Translations under genes and position numbers: made by a program
Assembly (NCBI GenBank): GCA_014621425.1
Contig: JAANBB010000148.1
Span: forward strand, 19,249 to 83,248
DNA length: 64,000 bases
Reading direction: 5' to 3'
Origin: Cylindrodendrum hubeiense
Lineage: Eukaryota; Ascomycota; Sordariomycetes; Hypocreales; Nectriaceae
The notes under the pieces: generated by a model
What the model was told of the DNA's origin: nothing
Databases searched by the model: none
What the model saw: the letters and a program-made list of their open reading frames with translations, nothing else
Part shown: piece by piece, positions 23,954 through 34,344 of the stretch
Layout: each line of letters begins with the position of its first letter
How positions within the stretch are numbered: the stretch's first letter is position 1

Positions 23954-24957
23954 AGTGATCTTAGAGCACAACCGGAGCGACACAATGGTGCTTTTAGCAA
24001 GAAAACAAGAGCAGAGCGGGTATTTGGTTTTAGAGTGGTGATATAAATGAGGGGAATACCCCCTGTGCTCGTGCCACACTGATTGCCTGATTGTGGGCCC
24101 AGTCCGTCCGAGTTGAAAGTTACCCAATGAAAGTGTCCAAACTGCTCTTTGTTGCGGGGGGGCCAAGCAGGACTCAGTCGCTGAGCCGGGGACTGAGGAG
24201 GGCCATGAGAGCGGCCACCTAAGATGACCAAGACCTCACTTGAGTTTCGTCTCAGGATACCGGTATATCAAAGGAAGTTGTGAATTCGGCCTCGATCCAA
24301 CAAACAATTTGACTAGTCTCTGATGGGAGAATTCAATTCAGCACATACATCTACAAAATCATAAATGTGAATACACTGTTGAGTGAAATTGCGCTATCGA
24401 GATAAAGTGTATCGCTACGCGGGTATTTCCTGATGAAGACCATAACCCGGGAATATATAGACAAGCATGACAGAAACACCATTACATTGCGCAAGACGGG
24501 ACAGAAATATACAGCATCGTCATTATGGGCTTCGTAGGGGAGTATAAAAATCTGCGGCAGCTACTATCGTAAATGATCTGATGCATTGCTTCGCATGGTC
24601 AGCGTCGAACAGTATTAGGCTTAGCGGATGGACCCCAAAGAGGAATGCGGGTGGGGACCTGAGATGGCCGTGTTCCGAGGCACATGCCTGTCCGGTTTAG
24701 CCCCGCACGGAGATACGCGGGCAAATACCCGTCCGGTCGGTCCGCCTTTGAATTGATGGACTCGGAGACGGGAAGACGGACCGGGGATGCGTTTTTCGGA
24801 AGCTTGGCCATATGTACGTGTTAGAGCTTCGCTTCAATTTAGTTTATAGAGTCAGCCATTCAGTACATTTGTACGGGTATTCGAATGCCCGTGTCTTTGA
24901 TAAGCCAGCCAGAGTCTTCATTCGATTCCATCAACCTCGTGTACAGCAGAAGGCGAG
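23954..24957. other. Divergent intergenic region, methyltransferase / carboxylase alpha subunit
   Basis: About 1 kb between divergent starts. The half near the alpha subunit is GC-rich in CGG/CCG triplets and holds two CGGWCCG palindromes; the half near the methyltransferase has none. No coding frame was recognised. Confidence 0.5.
24738..24783. promoter_or_regulatory. Two CGGWCCG palindromes upstream of carboxylase alpha subunit
   Basis: CGGTCCG at 24738-24744 and CGGACCG at 24777-24783, 175-220 bp upstream of the alpha-subunit ATG. Position and sequence match the sites upstream of the aldehyde dehydrogenase, fusion and ligase/beta-subunit genes. Confidence 0.55.
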
Positions 24958-27404
24958 ATGGAGACATTCCCACAGCGCGAGCCTCTTTTTCTGGCGCCTC
25001 AGCCAATAGACCCCGAAACAGGCCGACTGGTTATCCAAAAGGTACTCATCGCGAACCGAGGCGAAATTGCATGCCGCGTTATTGCGACTTGTCGGAAGCT
25101 GCAAATTCTCACTGTAATTATATACGTGCAGGAGTAAGTATCCCAATTTGAGCGTCTAGATCTAGATCAATTGGCTTATCAGTAATCAGAGATGTGGATC
25201 TACGACATGTTATCGAGGCCGACGAAGCAATCAATGTGGGAAGCATCTCGAGCCATTCGGTCAATCCATTTCTAAACATTGATCTCCTCGTCAAAACGGC
25301 TCTTGATACCAAATCAAGTGCCGTGCATCCTGGATATGGGTACCTGAGCGAAAATGCCGATTTTGCGATTCGTGTAGCAGAGGCTGGCCTGATCTTTCTC
25401 GGCCCCAGCCCTTCCGCCATGTCGACCTTGGGCGATAAGAGAAGGTCAAAGAAATATCTCCAAGATAACGCACCAGATGTCCCTTTGATTCCAGGCTTCT
25501 CCGGATCCAGTCAACAGGTGGAAGACCTCGAACAAGCTGCAACAGAAATCGGGTTCCCGGTCATGCTCAAGGCATCTGCGGGTGGAGGCGGAAAGGGCAT
25601 GCGCATTGTCTGGGAGTCGGCACAGCTGCGTGACGAATTGGAGAGAGCCCAATCCGAGGCTTCAAGATCTTTTGGGTCTAGTGATTGCATCCTGGAGAAG
25701 TACGTCGAAAGCAGCAAGCACGTGGAAATTCAGATTATTGGCGACAAGTACGGAAACGTGGCGAGCTTTTTTGAGCGAGAATGCTCAGTTCAACGCCGAC
25801 ACCAAAAGGTCATCGAGGAGACACCATGCATATTCCTCTCAGACGAAGTCCGACGCGAAATGGGAGAAACTGCTGTCCGCATCGCCAAACTCATTGGATA
25901 TGAGAACGCCGGGACTGTCGAATTCGTTGTGGACGTCAAGACATCTCAGTTTTTCTTCCTCGAAGTGAACGCGCGACTACAGGTCGAGCATCCCATCACC
26001 GAGGAAATCACCGGGACGGACCTCGTGGCTTTGCAGTTATTTGTTGCTGCAGGAGGCAACTTGACATCGCTGCCGCAGATGGAGTCTCTCAAGCAGACGG
26101 GACATGCGATTGAGTGTCGACTGTGCGCTGAGGACCCTTCTCGGGATTTCTTCCCAGAACACGGCACCGTCCAACTTTGGCGCCCGGCGGATGGCCTTCT
26201 TGGACCAGGCAGGAATATCCGCTATGAGACGGCCATACAAACAGGCTCTTCGGTTTCAATCCACTTCGACTCCATGATTGCGAAGATTGTAGTATGGGCC
26301 CCAACGAGAAATTTGGCTATAGAGAAGATGGCAAATGTGCTGGCACACACAGCCTGCGTTGGCGTCAAGACCAACCAGTTATTCCTACAGCGATGCCTCC
26401 TTGACCCGATGTTTCAAAATCCACGGTACAACACATCCTTCATAAGTCAAAACCTTGATCGACTTCTCCGGCGTCTTGATTGGGGAGAAAGGGAGTCTTC
26501 AAGACAGCTTATAACCGCCATTCCGAGTCTGTTTATCCGCAAGCTACCCCAATACTTGCCCAGAGGCTCATGTAGCAGGCGCCCTTTTCGGAATGTCCGA
26601 AAGCAATTCCGGAACCAGCGCTACGATCAAGTCAGCGTGCATTGCGACGTTATCACGGGCGATTGGCCAGGCGAGACCAACGCACCTGGCGAACACGAAC
26701 AGCCGACACTTTGCTTATGGATGCCTGCACCTCCACAGGCGAATTCACAATGTGAGCAGGTGAAATTAATACCATTGGGTAGGGAACAAATATCCGAAAA
26801 TGAGAAAAACCAGAAAGAAAATGCCAAGCTCCTCAACAAAGCGGCGATGGCAATTTCCAGCCAGTACAACTATATCAGTAATAAACTTCGACATATGGCG
26901 GATGATTCGACGGCCCCTGTTGATGCCAAGGTCATCCGATGGGTTCCCATCTTGGAGACCACGCCTCAAGGCTCGAGTACTTCCTTCTCAGCAACCCTCG
27001 AGGTCTCAATTAACGGCTCAAAAGTCCTGGCACATTGCGTTACGCCTTGTAGCGAGTCAGGTCTTCTGAATCACTCGCAAGTTGTGTTTTGCCACATCCC
27101 ACAACTTGGAACCTACATTCAATTCCACAGACACAGCCTGCTGTCATATACCGAGGGCCTCAGGTCTACTGTCAAATCGCAAACAGACGAAGTGCAGAAT
27201 GACACCCTGGCACCAATGCCGTGTAAGGTTCTTTCCCTGCAGAAGGGCATTGGAGAGGAGGTGAAAGTAGGAGAGTCCGTTATGGTTATAGAAAGTATGA
27301 AGATGGAAGTCAGCATTAAGGCAAGTAAGGAGGGGCGGTTTGAAACATCATGGAAGGCCGGCGATGCGGTAGAAGAGGGTAAAATCCTTTGCCGGATTGC
27401 GTAG
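24958..27404 (+). CDS. Biotin-dependent acyl-CoA carboxylase alpha subunit (biotin carboxylase + BCCP), MCC-like
   Basis: Carboxylates biotin with ATP and bicarbonate and carries it to the beta subunit. Exons 24958-25133 and 25190-27404 (56-nt intron, GTAAGT/TCAG) give 796 residues. Biotin carboxylase starts at KVLIANRGEIACRVI; HPGYGYLSENADFA, the glycine-rich ATP loop KASAGGGGKGMRI, CSVQRRHQKVIEE and the Glu/Asn/Arg site EVNARLQVEHPITE follow. A connecting BT-type region precedes the C-terminal biotinyl domain, whose acceptor lysine (about residue 763) is in ESMKME rather than the more common AMKM. The N-terminus METFPQREPLFLAPQPIDPETGRLV shows no arginine-rich amphipathic mitochondrial presequence, unlike ordinary fungal methylcrotonyl-CoA carboxylase alpha. 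The C-terminus CRIA is not a PTS1; import could depend on the beta subunit. It probably pairs with the beta subunit at 16.8-18.8 kb. Confidence 0.92.
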
Positions 27405-28268
27405 TTTTAAGCCCCGGGAATAGAGTTGGGTCTTGATTGATGAGACGGATGTGAAGTTGGTGATAAATACAATCGCATAACCGAACCTACTGAACAATTA
27501 TGCGTAAGTGAAATAGAGGTAAAACAAGAAGTAGAGAAGCAGATGAAAGGCAATTGACAAAGATTTTTGAATCTTCCCAAGACTCTTTCAACAAGGCGTC
27601 TCCATAAATGCCTCAGATCCTTGGTACGTGGCGAGCCAAGGTAGCTACGGGCTGCTGTTGCGGGCCACAAGGTCACGTGGGGGACCCACGAAGCATCAAG
27701 CCCGATGCCGGACTATCAGATGGGGCCGGTTAGGGCTGATGGGAATGCCACCACTGTATTTAGCTGTGCGGATACTGCTAGCAGCTTGAATTGACCACCG
27801 ATGCATCTCTCTGAGTCCAGACCTATTGTGACGACCCCCGTAACAGCTGCGTTAACCTACCCTAGAGCCCGTGGAGATCCTAAAATTGTAGTGCGCTCAA
27901 TCATCATCTTGGTTGGCAGGATTTAATATTGAGTGGCCTGACCCAACTCCCATTGCAGTGCTAAAATTGCAGTGAAGCCAACGACAATGAGAGAACACTA
28001 AGCGCCAGCAGCTTGCTGACTGGCTGGCGTCGCGGGGGCATCCCAACTCCCCTCGTTGCACTAAAATTACAGTGAGTGAGATTTCAAACACGACCGCTCC
28101 GTTTCGTTGTCTTTATCTTGCTGAGTCATCTTCGTTTTGCTTGATGGCCTGACCCCTCTTCATAATCTAGGCTACTCCGTAAAATACACTCAAAAGGTCC
28201 TGTAGAGAGCTTCAACTTAAGTTAAGCAGACGGACTGTGCTTTAGAATCGCCATCAACCAACATAAGA
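27405..28268. other. Intergenic region with short direct repeats
   Basis: 860 bp between the alpha subunit and the HET-domain gene. The notable content is the triplicated CTAAAATTRYAGTG element listed separately. No gene was recognised. Confidence 0.5.
27880..28074. repeat. Three spaced copies of CTAAAATT(G/A)(T/C)AGTG
   Basis: Copies at 27880-27893, 27961-27974 and 28061-28074. Copies 2 and 3 are exactly 100 bp apart and share upstream context (CCCAACTCCC then TTGCA), so this is a roughly 100-bp imperfect tandem unit. Copy 3 with flank, CACTAAAATTACAGTG, has inverted CACT/AGTG ends. Could be a MITE remnant or a promoter repeat for the HET gene 200 bp downstream. Confidence 0.6.
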
Positions 28269-30552
28269 ATGGCAGACAGGCAATCCCCGCCAGCTGTTGA
28301 AGAAAACTCAGTCAACACCTTGTGGCTAGGCCAAGGGTTTGGTTCTCCCTACCAGTTTGACAAAGGCCTCGCTGCTGGGACCTCTCGCCATGGAAGCGAT
28401 TCAGCCTGTGCGAGATGGCCAGTCGTTCTATCCACCAAAGGACACCGTCTACACGATATAAAAGCGCTCTGTGATGCCTGCGACAGAATAGACATCGCAT
28501 TGTTGAAGGAAGGCGGACCACCAATTACCTTGCGAGATAGTTTTTTTGGCATCTCTAGCGCGGCAAAGGGATGTAGATTTTGCTCGCTTCTCGCACAATA
28601 TAAGAGGGGAGTTGCAGGTGGTCAGTACGATCATGATTTTCGCTACTCAATGGGTCGTGAGGACGCAGTGGATGACGGTCCGGTAGTCATGACATTGCGT
28701 GATGGGAAGTTACATGTCCAGGTACCATATCCAGATGACTGGAAGGAGTATCAATATACAGGGAGCGGCTGGGATCTAGGAAATTTTGGCCTGCTGGTCG
28801 GGAAAGGTATTTGAATATGCCCAACATGGCTTTGAAGGTCACCCATGGAGTGGAGCCAAGACACGTCTAAACATTGAGCAGTTCACTGCTAACATGATTG
28901 CCTTTCTAGAAATGCGACTCGCAGATGAGCTGGGAGATGTCACAGATTCGAATGAAAGATGCAAACCTGACATCTTTCTATCCACCAAAAAACTCCTGAA
29001 CCGCTTGGTTGGAGAACTTGGACGGATATTCAGCGCGTCGGCTTGCAGAATATGCATCTCCCCGGATATCGCTTCGAGTTCTGCGACTAGTCGATGGTTT
29101 CATAGGGACGAGGCGCCAGTCCTTCCAGACCGAGTCATTGAAATTTTGATTGCACCGAGTTCCAGCACCATTATGCTTCGTCTTAAGCCAACACATGGCA
29201 AACAATTCGAGTGTTACGTTGCTTTAAGTCATCGCTGGGGCGGTGAATTCACCTTAAAGACCACTATAAATACTCTTGCCGATCGTTTACAAGGCTTTTG
29301 TCTAGAAGACTTGCCACGGACGTTTCAAGATGCTGTCCTTGTGGCAAAAGCTCTGAGCATACAATACATTTGGATTGATTCACTCTGCATCGTCCAGGAT
29401 GATCGACAGGAATGGCTAGAACAATCTGTGAAAATGGGTTCCATTTATTTGAACTCTACTGTCACCGTTGCCGCTCACTCGGCAGAGCAGTGCAACGAAG
29501 GATTTCTTTGGAGAAGCCAAGTTCCTCCAACCCTTCGCATTGCACCTCAACGTGGTGGTCCCGAGTTTCTCATTTCATTACCAGAAATTGACCCTAGACA
29601 GCTCCGAACACAGTTCCTTCGGAGCGAGATAAGTCGCCGGGCATGGATCCTTCAGGAACTCACATTGTCCCGCAGGATACTGCACTTTGTAGAGAATCAA
29701 CTCTTTTGGGAGTGCGAGCACGAATCCCCGCTCCTGCTTGACCAGAGACAAGAGACCACATCGATGATTTTCCGGAATATTCACGATTTGCCGGACATGC
29801 TCACGATGTGGTTAGAACTCGTTTCACGATACACAGAGTACCAGATGACCAACAGTGGTGACAAGCTCGTTGCCCTTGCAGGCATTCTTGAGGTGTCGTT
29901 GAAGAGAATGAAAGAGTCTGAGAAGATATACTACCACTGTGGGGTATTCCAGCAGGATCTGGAAAGGTCCTTACTGTGGTATAAAGCTGGCGAGGTTGAG
30001 AGACACCCGGAGAGAGCTCCATCTTGGTCTTGGGCTAGCGCTGATGGTACACTCCATTTCATCCATTTTGAGCTTAGAGAGGTACCAAGGACGCTTATGA
30101 ATGTGCAAAGTCTACAACATCAAGACTACCTAGACGGGGCAATTAAGCAACCTAGCTGCCACCTCGTGATCGAAGCACCGATTATACGGATAACTGCCTC
30201 TCTACTGATAGAAAAAAGCAAGTACCTTCGCACTAGCCCAGCCGACTCACCAAGATACATAGTTGCTATCATTAAGAACTGGCAGGAGCGAAGTACCTTT
30301 GGTTGGTGTGTCCCAGACGACGCTCAGTCGTTAAGTGCAGGTGCATTTATACCTGCTGACCCTATTTTACTTACCTTTCTTGCTGTCTCTGGTTGTGAAT
30401 CTCACGGTCGAGTGGTGGGAGCATGGGGCTTGGTGATAACCCCCGAGGAAGGAGTCAGCGGTACATATAGGAGGGTTGGACTGGGGTATATAAAGGATAT
30501 CGAGGCTCTTACACCAGCTTTACAGGCATTGGAAAGAGTCACTCTAGCTTAG
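28269..30552 (+). CDS. HET-domain protein (heterokaryon incompatibility type)
   Basis: Exons 28269-28806 and 28910-30552 give 726 residues; the 103-nt intron has GTATTT donor, TGCTAAC branch and TTTCTAG acceptor, and phase is preserved, so no frameshift need be assumed. The HET domain begins near YVALSHRWGG and continues through LPRTFQDAVLVAKAL, YIWIDSLCIVQDD, EWLEQSVKMGSIYLNSTVTVAAHSA and SRRAWILQELTLSRR, all standard HET landmarks. The C-terminal half is a variable region including APSWSWASADG. HET-domain proteins trigger programmed cell death on non-self recognition or are accessory genes of unknown role; no partner gene (NLR or SesB-type) is seen nearby. Base composition is lower in GC than the carboxylase genes. 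It may mark the right edge of region 1. Confidence 0.9.
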
Positions 30553-32787
30553 TAGTAGGCGAAACGTTCGGTGTACTAAACCGAGGATCTGAATCCTGGA
30601 CCAGTTAAGAAAACCTTGTCTTCGGGTCTTCTGGTTGCTTCATACTCCGCACCATCAATCTCAGATTCGGTATGTTCTCCACTCAACAAGATTGCCCCGT
30701 ACATGAGGACTTCATTCCGCACGTGAGCCCAAACTTGTTCTTCTCAGTTGTCACACCTGGTGATGGAGATTTAAGATTAAAGCTCCTGGCTTATCCATCT
30801 AAAGATGGTCTCAAAATCGGGGTTTGTACTGAAAGTCATCGGGGCTTCGGGGGCTCCGAGGGTGCCGAGGCGGCGGTCAAAGATGTTTGGGGCTGCCCCG
30901 GTCTGCCCAGACGAGCCGGATAGGGTTAGGGTTGTTTGGGAGTCCGGAGATGAATCCAGACAGGGCTACGATGATGATTATGTTTATGATCATAGGGTAC
31001 TCAGTATGATTTGTGGCATTACCACCGATGCACATGTTCAGAAATATTCAACAACGCCAATTTAGGTAACGGAAAAATGGTTGGAATAGCTAGTCTTGTT
31101 TCCAGTCTCGCCCAGTAAGCTCAAAGTGACTCCCAAGGGCCAGCAGCCAGGATTTCGGTTGAAAGGGGGACGAGTTGACCCCAGAGGCAAGAGCGAGCTT
31201 CTTACGGACCGACCAGAAGAAGGCTGCCGTATTCGGCCTCTGTTTTTTCCGTACGCGCTACCTGCTTCCAGGGCTAACTCGCTTCCCCCTCTGACATACC
31301 GGTGAAATTACGGGTCAAGTATTGCTGCAGAGCGATCCTGAAATTAAGGTTTCCTACTTCATTGGGACCTGTTGCCTGGAAGGAAGAGCATACCAAAGCT
31401 TTATCACTCGATGTTTGGACTCAGCCTTCATCTTGGACCGTCAAAATCCTTACAGGCGCAGGGCTGCTATCGACCCATAAGCGAAAAGGCCAGTAAGAGA
31501 GGGAATTCAAAATATGTAGCCCGCTTTAGATCCTCTTGTCCCTGTACGGCCCATTGGTATTGTATTTCGACTGTGGCTAAAGTGGCGTCTTTGGCATCCT
31601 TCAACATCCTTCATCCTCTTGTACTCCCTCCTTCCGCATCTGTCTTATTCTGCTCCCTGCATCTCCAGTTTGTTCCCCTCTTCCTTCGAGTTATTTACAT
31701 TGCTGGATGGTAGTAAATTAGTCCGACATAGATCGTTTCTCTAGTTATAATGACAGCGAATCAATCGAGCCCCTTGAATGAAATGAGCCTGTGCAGCTTT
31801 GACGTGCAAGGTAATACGTCGCTTGCTGCTCGTTGTCAGTGTCAGCCCACCCAAAAAGCTTATCTTATGTGGTCCACTTTAGTGTGGTTTCAACACGAGG
31901 GGTCTCGGCTGGTCAGATCCTTAATTGCGCAAAGGATGCGATCGGGCCATCTCTCCAGGTGCATCAGATCCTTCGAAGCGATACGGTTGGGGCAAAGCTA
32001 GGCACCAAGTAAAGCGCAAATTTCGAGGGCGGAAGAACTGAAGAAGGATTCTTGTACTTTCTGCCTGTACAGAGTAGGCGAACCCGACTTTTATCATGCT
32101 TGGGCCCTTTTGTTCCTCTATCTTCACATGTTAGCAGACGAGCACATTTATATTTCAGCAACGAATCAGGTGCACTTTTATTCTCGTCCAGTATTCCGAG
32201 TTAACTCGCTCAACCTTTGGCAATGGCAGTTTGACACGCGACCATATCTACAAGCCGCCATATTAAGTCCCCACTCTTGTCGCATCCTTTTGAATAGCCC
32301 CGGTATGCCACCGTTGGCTAGATCGTAGCGGTTGATCCTTCGGTCCTCATGGAATCCTTCTAATTACTACCCCGCAAGTAACTGCACTAATGTGGAAGGT
32401 CGTCGTGCCTCCCTCGTCATTTCACCGCCACTCAGCTGTCTAGTTTGTAACATCACAGGATCTGAGCCCTGTGCCGTCGAGATCCTGAGGCCTTCTTAGT
32501 GGTCTAGCCTGGGTGTGCACAGGTTCGGTAGCTTCCAGGTATTTTCTAAGTATAGTTTCAACAACATCAAAGACCAGCATCTTATCACCCAATACTTCAA
32601 AATAACCTTAACCCTTATCTACACGCTGAGGATTTTAAGATATGCTTGAGAATAGAGTTAGTATTTAAAGCAGGTTGATTCTGCCTTGTTGTCGAAATGA
32701 AATCATCAATCAACTCAGCACTCCAGAGCCCTCTACTCCATCACACAACAGCCAAGCCTGTTGATTCTCACATCACTCTATTACACC
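30553..32787. other. 2.2 kb gene-poor region
   Basis: Only short open frames without motifs. It contains one CGGACCG (31205-31211) with no adjacent target gene and a two-unit telomere-like TTAGGG stretch near 30921-30934 that is too short to mean much. Pyrimidine-rich tracts near 31.6 kb look promoter-like but no coding frame follows. Confidence 0.45.
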
Positions 32788-33795
32788 ATGCATTCTAACT
32801 TGGTTCCTGTACTTGCATTCCTGTCTCTGGCAGGCGCAATGCCCGCAAAGCGACAGTCCATTGATGAGCGAGGTCTCAACAGCCTCATCGACGATCTGGA
32901 TGCTCGTGGAGAAAATCTCGACTCCCTCATCAAGCGTATCGACGCCAAGATCTACAGAGACCAAGTTCCCGATTGTTCTACAGAAGACCCGAGCTTCATG
33001 ATCCCGAAGCAGACAGGTTACTCGGTTGACCAAGGTGTCAAGCTTCCTAGGACGGGCGGTAATGATGCTTGTACTACTGGCCACAATAGTGATCACTGCT
33101 GGACTGAGTACTGGTTTGTTGAGTCTGCAGTTGAGTACACAAGCTGGCAGAACTCTGGTGCCGCTATTGACTGCGCATCGACATCATCCTGCAATTCGAA
33201 CATCGCTCAGCTAAAGCAAAGCTGTACCTCATACACTCACTCAACAAGCGATGGCGTCGATTATAAGATTCTAGACGCTTCGTTTGACTTAGCCATCCCC
33301 AACACTGAGGCTAAGGTCACTTTGGGCAGTAGCATCAACTACCAGCATACCGCTGTCAATGCCGACACAACCATGATATGCACAACTGATTCCTCGACCA
33401 AGTATGATTAGTCTTTAGTCGCAATATATGATCCTGCGCTAACAGTTAGCCTCTAGCACATGCAACTGGGAGGACCAAGCCTGCCACCAAGTCTGGTTTG
33501 CTGACCGTACGAAGCGTATCTGGGGACATATGGACCGAGTCTGTGTTGGCAAGACTGATGCTGGTAAGTACTCTAGATCCTCAAATCCAGTCCCGCCCTG
33601 ACCAAATTCTGTACAGCGGTTCAGCAGCAAACTGAGAACGCGAATGGCCGCTGGGTCCGTGGCCAGGCAGAATTCAGCATTGCGATTCCTATCAACCACA
33701 TTGTTGGCTGCAATGCCCTCTGCGCCGATCAAACCTACAGCTCACCTATTCCTACTGATGGAACCGTCCGCGTGCCATTTGATCTCGTTTTCTAG
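32788..33795 (+). CDS. Secreted protein of unknown function with propeptide-like N-terminus
   Basis: Exons 32788-33401, 33457-33563 and 33617-33795 give 299 residues. The N-terminus MHSNLVPVLAFLSLAGAMP is a clear signal peptide, followed at once by AKRQ, a Kex2-type Lys-Arg site, and a charged segment (SIDERGLNSLIDDLDARGENLDSLIKRID, given here only as an amphipathic helix with a second Lys-Arg) that looks like a pro-region. The mature part has about ten cysteines, suggesting disulfides, and alternating polar/hydrophobic runs suggesting beta structure. I do not recognise the family. Effector, lectin-like and antimicrobial roles are all possible; none is supported by a motif. No neighbour is co-oriented and close. 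Confidence 0.75.
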
Positions 33796-34344
33796 ATCTA
33801 TTTACAGCATGATTGGAAGTTGAATCGTTTAGAATAGATCTCGCTTTGCTACGGTGGTTTAGCGGCAGAAGCCGAGAGCCTGAGTGTATACTTTCTGTGT
33901 CAACCATTTTTTGAAATCAATACATTGTTATTTTCCGCGACATTTCCAGTAAAACTGTGCATGAATAGGGTCGAGATTTGTTGAAAATCACCAAGAAAAT
34001 TCCCTTCATCTCACGCATTACGAAGAGCTACTATATCTAGCCTAGTCCCTGCCGAGGATATGAATTGGTTCAATACCCCGCACCTCCGTGTTATCAGTCT
34101 GGAAACAAAACCCTTAAGTTACAGACTACAGTAGCTCGCTATCTAATCCGCTAATGAATCCCTGCCGCTATTGGTTCAGCGTGAACTGTACCATTCGCGG
34201 CCGTAAGTCACCTGATTCTTCATCAGCCCGTGACTCCCCCAATCTCAATCGCCCCTCGCCGCGCCATCATTTCGCGGCAGACCCACGCTCGCTCACTGAC
34301 AGCAGACTCATTCTCCGCCCTCCCCATAATTTCTCTGCCTGGCA
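33796..34344. other. Intergenic, promoter of the second Zn2Cys6 gene
   Basis: About 550 bp without a recognisable coding frame between the secreted-protein gene and the downstream regulator. Nothing distinctive seen. Confidence 0.45.

Noticed and set aside
28786..28920. Apparent frameshift in the HET-domain gene
   Set aside because: A 103-nt intron at 28807-28909 with TGCTAAC branch and TTTCTAG acceptor restores phase; no lesion is needed.
30921..30934. Telomere-like TTAGGG repeat
   Set aside because: Only two units, with genes on both sides; insufficient for an interstitial telomere claim.
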